From contig OZ176056.1 of NCBI GenBank assembly GCA_964247055.1, positions 1,922,001-1,986,000 on the forward strand: a stretch of DNA of 64,000 nt. The letters run 5' to 3'. Made by a program: the position numbers and the translations under genes. Positions 57,401 to 64,000 of this stretch are shown here, piece by piece. Numbering within the stretch: the stretch's first letter is position 1; each line of letters begins with the position of its first letter. Below the pieces are notes generated by a model. The model worked only from the letters and a program-made list of their open reading frames with translations, did no database searches and was not told the origin of the DNA. Origin of the DNA: Paragordius varius. Lineage: Eukaryota; Nematomorpha.

Positions 57401-59053
57401 ATTAGTATTAGGTGAAGTATTGTCATCCTTGATCTCAATAACTAATTTACAATAAAATGTTAACTATATGTAAAAAATATCAATTGACTTTGGCTTATAT
57501 ATTTTTTTGAAAAAAAATTTATTCATATTAGTTAATCATAAATATTAATATTCTGAAGTAATTTAACAAATTATAATCAGGTAAAAATATAATAATATGT
57601 AAGTGTATATCTTTACCGAATACAATTTGTTTACGATATGCTATATAATTTTATAAAAAATTTATTAAAATTCGTAAAGCATGGATTAATATATAAAACC
57701 GGTCGATTGGCTTTATAATACCATTATTCGCAAACTTTTATCAATATTTAAAAAATATACCATTGCTCTTCAAATTTATTATTAAAAACTTTAAATTCCC
57801 CCTCAAGCATTTTAATTAACTCCAAAAAAATTGTGTTTTTGAATATCTTAAATTACATATAGTTTTGTAAAATAAAATTTTAATATTATTATTACATACG
57901 AAAAAACAATGCCATGGCATTGAGAAAGATACCATTCAATAAATACAGTCATGTATCCTTTATTTTATTAAAATATTATTTTTTTTCGTTAAATGGGTAT
58001 AAATATTTGGTAAAGAATGGGAAAAACAAGAACTCTATGGTAATTCTTATACTTTTTTGATGAATATGATATTGTTAATACCATAAAGCTCTTGTTTATT
58101 CCATTTGTTAACAAATATTTATACCCATTTAACAAAAAAAAAATAAATTTTTGAAAAATAAAGGATACATGATTGTAAGTTCACTCATAATTTTTTAGGA
58201 GTATTTTAATTGCATGAAATCATCAAGGTAAGGAGGTGTGAACTCCATCAAATCACTTTCAATATTACAAATTAATAAAATAATGCTATCAATTAAAAAT
58301 TTTCAAATTTTTTTACAATTAATATAACTTAAATAAAATAATTATATTTAAATAACATTTACAATTTTTTCATATTTTAAGCAAATAATTTAGTTATATA
58401 TATATTTTCTCTATCAAATACCAAATTAAAGGTTAATCACAAATTATTGTTTATTCTAAAGAAATTTTAAACCGACTAGCCTAAAATACTAAAATATACG
58501 AATGCCATTTATCACATAATGTTCAGGTCATGATGATGAATCGTTTATATAATGATTGATTTTACATATCGATTTAGTTATATATATTTAGTATTATAAT
58601 ATTTCAAATTCATATTTTGTTGGAAATATAGAGAGGCTCTAAATTTGGAAATTTACTGCATAGCTAAAGTCTAAAAAGGTTATTGGTCGAATATGAAGTA
58701 GAGACATATTAGTGTTAAAGGTATCTAATAAGTTACTGACTGCTTTTAGTATATTTATTTTCTAACATTGTAGAGGTGTAAAGGTAAAAAGGCGAATTAT
58801 TGCAAGCTTGAATTACAATCCTTACTCTATTAACTAATTAAAAGACTTTAACACGCAAAAATGTAAGTTTTATTGTGAAAATCTAAGAATCTGTAAAATA
58901 TTTTTAAAATTAATTGACATAATTTGCCATTTAAAGCAGTCAAAAAGGTTTTCCTAAAACTACAAATCGGCGAAACTTACCTGTCGTTTGACTTAGTAGA
59001 ATACATGCTAGAAAATTATAAATTAATGTTCGCATAATAGGAATCATCATCAT
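44279..59053 (-). CDS. Micro-exon gene encoding a predicted secreted protein, right copy
   Basis: Paralogue of 4,021-17,040 with the same exon order. Exon 1 encodes MMMIPIMRTLIYNFLACILL. Exons 12-37 are again 26 symmetrical phase-1 exons, and the terminal exon ends ...KPAPE, TAA. Compared with the left copy, exons 10, 20, 21, 29, 36 and 37 differ in length by whole codons only. Silent changes occur in exons 7, 12, 16, 27 and 30, while other exons show amino-acid changes. The exon 29-30 junction is open here (G+AA). Exon 9 contains TGA in its expected frame and tentative exon 2 has lost both splice sites. The last acceptor has moved by 3 nt. hAT element 2 sits in the intron between exons 28 and 29. 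Confidence 0.82.
45931..46923 (-). CDS. Right micro-exon gene, exons 29-32
   Basis: Exons: 29, 46,873-46,923 (51 nt, LKALLRPVKIIWGTLR); 30, 46,080-46,115 (SKNFLEETRNI); 31, 45,999-46,013 (PENI); 32, 45,931-45,945 (RAHI). Exon 29 differs from the left copy by in-frame indels. The plus strand of exon 29 is also open, but the minus frame continues the phase-1 chain. Confidence 0.78.
46956..48247. mobile_element. hAT transposon 2 (1,292 bp), non-autonomous
   Basis: Termini TAATGTGACCA and TGGTCACATTA, flanked by an exact 8-bp target duplication CTTTATAC (46,948-46,955 and 48,248-48,255). The left copy has the single CTTTATAC at 6,670-6,677. Subterminal GCAGTAC motifs occur near both ends. No transposase domain is recognisable. 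It lies in an intron of the right micro-exon gene. Confidence 0.94.
48873..49702 (-). CDS. Right micro-exon gene, exons 23-28
   Basis: Exons: 23, 49,673-49,702 (SDVVDDDIS); 24, 49,269-49,280 (LQK); 25, 49,204-49,242 (KRFKTSHARIVQ); 26, 49,114-49,131 (RQILE); 27, 48,962-48,982 (VENLNT); 28, 48,873-48,893 (GSNLLE). All phase 1. Confidence 0.86.
50340..51339 (-). CDS. Right micro-exon gene, exons 16-22
   Basis: Exons: 16, 51,325-51,339 (TVLT); 17, 51,279-51,284 (6 nt); 18, 51,127-51,174 (EITEAAKLVETIANT); 19, 50,881-50,913 (DGGELAQLEP); 20, 50,656-50,682 (27 nt, PSVNPPTK); 21, 50,465-50,512 (48 nt, SSDNAISEITPQSSS); 22, 50,340-50,381 (ATEPQPGPSGLQR). Exons 18, 19 and 22 are unchanged from the left copy, while 20 and 21 are strongly altered. 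Confidence 0.9.
52069..52628. mobile_element. Family B MITE, outer element of a nest
   Basis: Starts CAGTAAAAATTGAAATTATA and ends CAATTTTACTG. Homologue of 10,235-10,528, enlarged by the inner element. Confidence 0.8.
52171..52444. mobile_element. Family B MITE nested in a family B MITE
   Basis: 274 bp from CAGTAAAATTGAAATTATAC to TTTTTACTG, flanked by TA on both sides. The left copy has one TA at the matching point (near 10,337), so this is a post-duplication insertion. Confidence 0.85.
53250..53717 (-). CDS. Right micro-exon gene, exons 12-15
   Basis: Exons: 12, 53,697-53,717 (VAAIGI); 13, 53,624-53,641 (ALAPQ); 14, 53,339-53,350 (SAM); 15, 53,250-53,255 (6 nt). They lie within a block almost identical to the left copy. 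Confidence 0.85.
54041..54262. mobile_element. Hairpin MITE (family A)
   Basis: Homologue of 11,945-12,176 with small internal deletions; begins CAGCAATGTTCCC after TA. Confidence 0.75.
54532..54980 (-). CDS. Right micro-exon gene, exons 8-11
   Basis: Exons: 8, 54,949-54,980 (ANIKKDPIKT); 9, 54,889-54,915 (27 nt, TGA in the phase-0 frame); 10, 54,602-54,655 (54 nt, KKYERPNKTNSIYKARTQ); 11, 54,532-54,543 (12 nt). Exon 10 is one codon longer than in the left copy. Exon 9 must be skipped, read in another phase, or be a dead exon. Confidence 0.58.
55576..57640 (-). CDS. Right micro-exon gene, exons 3-7
   Basis: Exons: 3, 57,617-57,640 (YRKQIVF); 4, 57,376-57,441 (begins IEIKDDNTSPNTNQS); 5, 56,891-56,936 (NLTKIPNVSVTEFAI); 6, 55,937-55,977 (SNETQLMDKYYYQ, open, unlike the left copy); 7, 55,576-55,594 (AGPGET, with two synonymous changes). 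Confidence 0.66.
55638..55896. mobile_element. Family B MITE
   Basis: Homologue of 13,594-13,852; same termini and TA flanks. Confidence 0.75.
57946..58175. mobile_element. Hairpin MITE (family A)
   Basis: Homologue of 15,940-16,168; begins CAGTCATGTATCC after TA. Confidence 0.8.
58981..59053 (-). CDS. Right micro-exon gene, exon 1 (signal peptide)
   Basis: 73 nt from ATG at 59,051-59,053 to donor GTAAGT, phase 1. Two further in-frame ATGs follow at once. Hydrophobic core LIYNFLACILL. Confidence 0.8.
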
Positions 59054-59676
59054 CGGAATATTTAATAAAATACTTTTTAAAAAAATATTTGGATATTCAC
59101 GTAAAAAAACATTTTATAAGGTCAGTTATCTATAGTACAAGGTACGCTCCAGCTACAATGTAATATATAAACAAGATAACAAACATTCTTTCTTAATAGT
59201 TATAACAGCCTAAGCAAAACAAAGTTAAATTACGTTTAGGATTAAAAATTATTTTGCATAAATACTTAGTGAACAATAATTTTAAAGGGATTTGTAAATC
59301 CGTGCGAATAACAAGTATTTAAGCAACAATATAAGTTTTTAAAATGAATAAATGTATAATTTGAAGAAAAAAACAACCTTTTTCACATTATTTCAGGTTA
59401 AATAAAATATATAAATACTTATTCCTGTAATATTTTAATTTTAAATGTTACGATTATGCCATTTATTATTTAAGTTTCGCTAATTATGGAACTTAAATGC
59501 AAAAATCATGGATCAATGATAACTGATTCCTTCAAATTGAAGGCAGTCAGCTCATGTCAAAAAAAAAATCGTCAATTATTTTTAGTAGAATTAAAACGCG
59601 AGACCATTACAGTCACCATATAATTAATTATTGCAAAAAATATTGGGAGGAAGCAAGTAGTTGAATTATATATATA

Positions 59677-60580
59677 TACTGTGTGCAAAAAAGAGGGTCA
59701 TTTTGATTTAACGAAATTTTTTTTAATGAGATAGCTTATGACCAGCGTAGCCGCAAAATTTTTTATTTGTTGACAACCTAGTTTTTGAGATACTGAAAGA
59801 AAATCGAAATCGGGCAAAAAGGGAAAAATAAGGATAATTAAGGATAATTAAAAAAATAATGATAAAATTTGAAATATTACGGTTTATTATCATTTTGGGA
59901 GATATTTTCAATATATCAACCAACAATCCTTACAATTTCCTGTAACAAGTCTGTATGACAAATTAATATTTGTGTTGGCATTTGTACGGATTGTTGGTTG
60001 ATATTCCACTAATTTTCAATCCTATCATGCATAAATTAATACTTAAAAATTCCCACTCATTTAAGAATTCAAAATAAAACAGTATAAATTTTTTATACGC
60101 TCATAAACCAGATGACAAAAAAGTGCAAAAATAAAAAACAATATTTTTGGTTTTATTTTGATATAGAAGTTTATTTTACTGAATAAAATATAAATGTTAA
60201 GATTATAATAGTGAGTTTAGGTAGTAAATAATTACAAAAATATATTTTAATATAGTTTCATTAAAATTTTGTCTTTTAAGTGTGATAAAAAAACGCCATC
60301 TTTTGACCTGAAATTTTATAGAAACCCAAACTATATGATTTTAGGCTCTTTATATATTGAAAACCTAAAATGATAATAAACCATATTATTTCAAATTTTA
60401 TTATTATTTTTTGAATTATCATTAATTATCCTTAATTTTCATTTTTTGCCCGATTTTCTCTCAATATCTCAAAAACTAGGTTGTCAACAAATAAAAATTT
60501 TTGCGGCAAATGAATACGCTGGTCATAAGCTATCTCATAAAAAAAATTTTTGCGTTAAAATTTTTTTTCCATACAGTGTA
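59677..60580. mobile_element. Long inverted-repeat (foldback) element, right copy only
   Basis: About 0.9 kb whose two arms of roughly 220 bp are imperfect complements. The left arm contains GAGATAGCTTATGACCAGCG, GTTGACAACCTAGTTTTTGA and TAAGGATAATTAAGGATAAT; the right arm has their complements in reverse order. Ends TACTGTGTGCAAAAAAGAG and CTTTTTTTT-like/CATACAGTGTA suggest a Tc1/mariner-type terminus. The centre has no recognisable transposase. Absent at the homologous left position (after about 17,860). Confidence 0.82.
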
Positions 60581-60599
60581 TATATATATATATATATAT

Positions 60600-61129
60600 A
60601 AGATATTATGGAAAAACGACGTTTTTGATAAATCAAAGGATGAAATTATCAAAAATATTTAAACTAGTATATTTTAATTTTGGAATTCAAATAATATATT
60701 TTATAATTGTTTGCATTAGTTTATAAAATTATAACTCTTATGAATTGCCGGAACCAGTTCACCAAAAAAAACATTCTTTGTGGGACATTAACCCCTTAAA
60801 AATACAATAAGATTTGGTCGTCGCATGATATCGGAAAAGCTGGACATACATGACGAACGTTCAATAAATCCTTTAAAAATTTCTCCAAAGAAATTTGTCA
60901 GACAGAATACCCAACTCTCTACTATTTTTAACAAAATTAATTCTGAAATGCCTCCCATTGGCAATACACCAAAAACTCTCCTATTAATAAACTTTTTTAT
61001 AAAATAAAATGAAACTAAACTTAAACAAACTATTTTTTAATCAAAAATCTGGGGTGATATGTTAAGCATTATTAAATGATGTAAAAAAGTCTTTTTATGA
61101 TTTTTTAAAGCGTATTTAAACCGTTTTCA
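60600..61129. other. Decayed plus-strand coding-like stretch
   Basis: Plus-strand frames contain ELPEPVHQKKHSLWDINPLK, then after stops KLDIHDERSINPLKISPKKF and NKINSEMPPIGNTPKTLLL. The left copy (18,090-18,420) has the same pieces with different stops. Looks like an old gene or transposon fragment; family not recognised. Confidence 0.4.
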
Positions 61130-61330
61130 TCATGTATGTTTGAAAATGGCATGCAATACGTTTTCCATAAAATTTTGCCAAAATCTTAGTTTCAAAACAT
61201 TTTTCTTAATGTCATAGGTGTTCAATATTTTTGTGTGCGATCTCAGTTCCGTTATTTTAGGGGAATCATTTATTTTAGGATTCTTCCGTGGTTCACAATC
61301 TAATGGTAAGACCCAAAACAAAAGCAACAT
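61130..61330 (-). CDS. Small signal-peptide-like ORF, right copy
   Basis: From ATG at 61,328-61,330 the frame encodes MLLLFWVLPLDCEPRKNPK, then DSPKITELRSHTKIL and on to a TGA at 61,130. The first 19 residues equal the left copy (18,612-18,719); the rest differs because of indels. Possibly the first exon of a further secreted-protein gene. Confidence 0.35.
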   Translation of the reverse strand: MLLLFWVLPLDCEPRKNPKINDSPKITELRSHTKILNTYDIKKNVLKLRFWQNFMENVLHAIFKHT

Positions 61331-62010
61331 ATAATTTTTAACATTTTTTATCACAATATATAATTGGGTATTTTTTTATACCACCCCCGATTTGTGAACA
61401 TTTAAATTTATTAATATTTACGAACTTCTAAAACTAGATAATTCCTACATAAACCAATAAGTATATAATATGATCGTGGATAAATCGATATTACTTTGCA
61501 ACACAAAACGGTGATTCTATATAATATGGTAATCTTTTATAAAACCTTTATGTTTTTAGTTTTTAAGTTTTATCTCTACTGTATAATTTTTAAGAATTTT
61601 CAAATAAATCCTGCCAATAACTTTTAATTTGGTTAAAAAATTGAAGGTAGTATACGAAATCGCTGTCTGCCCTAATTAATTTATATCAAAATATATAACA
61701 TATATTATTAAAAAAATGACCATACAATATTTATATACGATTAAAATTATTTATTTTTTATTTTGTAAGGTATTATGACCCCATTTTTGGGGTTATATAT
61801 GTATTATTTAATAAAACATTAATAAATATTGGATTATATAAAAATAAATGTAATGGCTGCAATTCTTTTGTAATTCGAATCAAGACGTGGGGAATAAGAT
61901 ATGTGACAAAAATAAGAGTGAGACAGGCAAATTGGAATTATATGAAAAGCAAAATGTGGTGCTGCTATAAGATGTTTTTGCTGTATCGATAAAACGTGCC
62001 CTAGTCTTTT

Positions 62011-64000
62011 AAATCCACTCATCACCGAAGCCCCAATTCAGTAACAAGATAGATGGTGTTTTGGTTGTTAACGAGTTGAGAATTGATTGAAAACAGATTT
62101 TGCCGCACGGCTTATTGTGAGACTTGGCTAACTTGAGTATACTGAAAGGACTAAACAGATTAAAGTATTATTGTGTACATCCACTCATCACCGAAGCCCC
62201 AATTCAGTAACAAGATAGATGGTGTTTTGGTTGTTAACGAGTTGAGAATTGATTGAAAACAGATTTTGCCGCACGGCTTATTGTGAGACTTGGCTAACTT
62301 GAGTATACTGAAAGGACTATACAGATTAAAGTATTATTGTGTACATCCACTCATCACCGAAGCCCCAATTCAGTAACAAGATAGATGGTGTTTTGGTTGT
62401 TAACGAGTTGAGAATTGATTGAAAACAGATTTTGCCGCACGGCTTATTGTGAGACTTGGCTAACTTGAGTATACTGAAAGGACTAAACAGATTAAAGTAT
62501 TATTGTGTACATCCACTCATCACCGAAGCCCCAATTCAGTAACAAGATAGACGGTATTCTGGTTGTTAACGAGTTGAGAATTGATATAAAACAGATTTTG
62601 CCGGACGGTTTATTGTAAAGACTTGGCTAACTTGAGTTTACTGTAAAGGACTAAACAGATTAAAGTATTATTGTGTACATCCACTCAGCACCAAAGCCCC
62701 AATTCAGTAACAAGATAGACGGTGTTTTGGTTGTTAACGAGTTGAGAATTGATTGAAAACAGATTTTGCCGGACGGTTTATTGTAAAGACTTGGCTAACT
62801 TGAGTTTACTGTAAAGGACTAAACAGATTAAAGTATTATTGTGTACATCCACTCATCACCGAAGCCCCAATTCAGTAACAAGATAGACGGTGTTTTGGTT
62901 GTTAACGAGTTGAGAATTGATAAAAACAGATTTTGCCGGACGGTTTATTGTAAAGACTTGGCTAACTTGAGTTTACTGTAAAGGACTAAACAGATTAAAG
63001 TATTATTGTGTACATCCACTCATCACCGAAGCCGCCATTCAGTAACAAGATAGATGGTGTTTTGGTTGTTAACGAGTTGAGAATTGATTGAAAACAGATT
63101 TTGCCGGACGGTTTATTGTAAAGACTTGGCTAACTTGAGTTTACTGTAAAGGACTAAACAGATTAAAGTATTATTGTGTACATCCACTCATCACCGAAGC
63201 CCCAATTCAGTAACAAGATAGACGGTGTTTTGGTTGTTAACGAGTTGAGAATTGATTGAAAACAGATTTTTCCGGAAGGTTTATTGTAAAGACTTGGCTA
63301 ACTTGAGTTTACTGTAAAGGACTAAACAGATTAAAGTATTATTGTGTACATCCACTCATCACCGAAGCCCCAATTCAGTAACAAGATAGATGGTGTTTTG
63401 GTTGTTAACGAGTTGAGAATTGATTGAAAACAGATTTTGCCGGACGGTTTATTGTAAAGACTTGGCTAACTTGAGTTTACTGTAAAGGACTAAACAGATT
63501 AAAGTATTATTGTGTACATCCACTCATCACCGAAGCCGCCATTCAGTAACAAGATAGATGGTGTTTTGGTTGACGAGTTGAGAATTGATTGAAAACAGAT
63601 TTTGCCGGACGGTTTATTGTAAAGACTTGGCTAACTTGAGTTTACTGTAAAGGACTAAACAGATTAAAGTATTATTGTGTACATCCACTCATCACCGAAG
63701 CCCCAATTCAGTAACAAGATAGACGGTGTTTTGGTTGACGAGTTGAGAATTGATTGAAAACAGATTTTGCCGGACGGTTTATTGTAAAGACTTGGCTAAC
63801 TTCAGTTTACTGTGAAGGACTAAACAGATTAAAGTATTATTGTGTACATCCACTCATCACCGAAGCCCCAATTCAGTAACAAGATAGACGGTGTTTTGGT
63901 TGTTAACGAGTTGAGAATTGATTGAAAACAGATTTTGCCGGACGGTTTATTGTAAAGACTTGGCTAACTTGATTTTACTGTAAAGGACTAAACAGATTAA
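62011..64000. repeat. 167-bp satellite array 2, cut by the window end
   Basis: About 12 monomers of the same satellite as 19,361-29,990, in the same orientation. The first three share a private variant (GCCGCACGGCTTATTGTGAG and TGAGTATACTGAAAGG), the rest match the main type. It starts directly after homologous flank, as array 1 does. Confidence 0.97.

Larger units (their letters stand above)
37455..61990. repeat. Segmental duplication, right copy
   Basis: Homologous counterpart of 1-19,194 in the same orientation. It carries hAT insertions at 40,603-43,056 and 46,956-48,247, a nested MITE at 52,171-52,444 and an inverted-repeat element at 59,677-60,580, all absent from the left copy. It lacks the MITE found at 17,602-17,832. 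Both copies end against the same 167-bp satellite, so the repeating unit is gene block plus satellite. Confidence 0.95.

Overview
The window is very AT-rich eukaryotic DNA, almost certainly animal. It has spliced genes with GT-AG introns, hAT and Tc1/mariner-type transposon relics with many MITEs, and a 167-bp tandem satellite. No rRNA, tRNA, CRISPR array or bacterial operon was seen. A 26-bp intron in the acetyl-CoA carboxylase gene, and a second gene built from dozens of 6-66-nt exons that are nearly all phase 1, recall the tiny 5' introns and micro-exon genes (MEGs) known from parasitic flatworms. That lineage call is inference and the species cannot be named.

Layout. The window holds two copies of one large duplicated unit. 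Left copy, 1-19,194: ACC exons 3-1 (minus strand, running off the left edge), then the micro-exon gene (minus, 4,021-17,040), then flank. Satellite array 1 follows (about 19,361-29,990, roughly 63 monomers with nested higher-order repeats). The middle, 30,000-37,455, holds the 3' part of the right-hand ACC gene plus three unassigned 3' exons. Right copy, 37,455-62,010: ACC exons 3-1, a 2.45-kb hAT insertion, the second micro-exon gene (44,279-59,053) with a 1.29-kb hAT insertion in an intron, a long inverted-repeat element, then satellite array 2 running off the right edge. The order gene - micro-exon gene - satellite is therefore repeated head to tail.

Genes. ACC exons 1-11 of the right copy encode an N-terminus plus a biotin carboxylase domain with its ATP-grasp and active-site motifs. 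They also carry two large low-complexity insertions and an in-frame TAA in exon 9. No biotin carrier or carboxyltransferase exons follow. Instead the reading phase runs on into a short tail with an FN3-like last exon and a poly-A signal. The shared ACC exons 1-3 differ between copies at 17 sites, all synonymous. The micro-exon gene encodes a predicted secreted protein. Exons 12 to 37 form an unbroken chain of 26 phase-1 exons, each a multiple of three long. The two paralogues differ by amino-acid changes, whole-codon indels and splice-site changes, the pattern of a fast-evolving secreted protein. Transposon insertions present in one copy and absent from the other give clean empty sites and target-site duplications.
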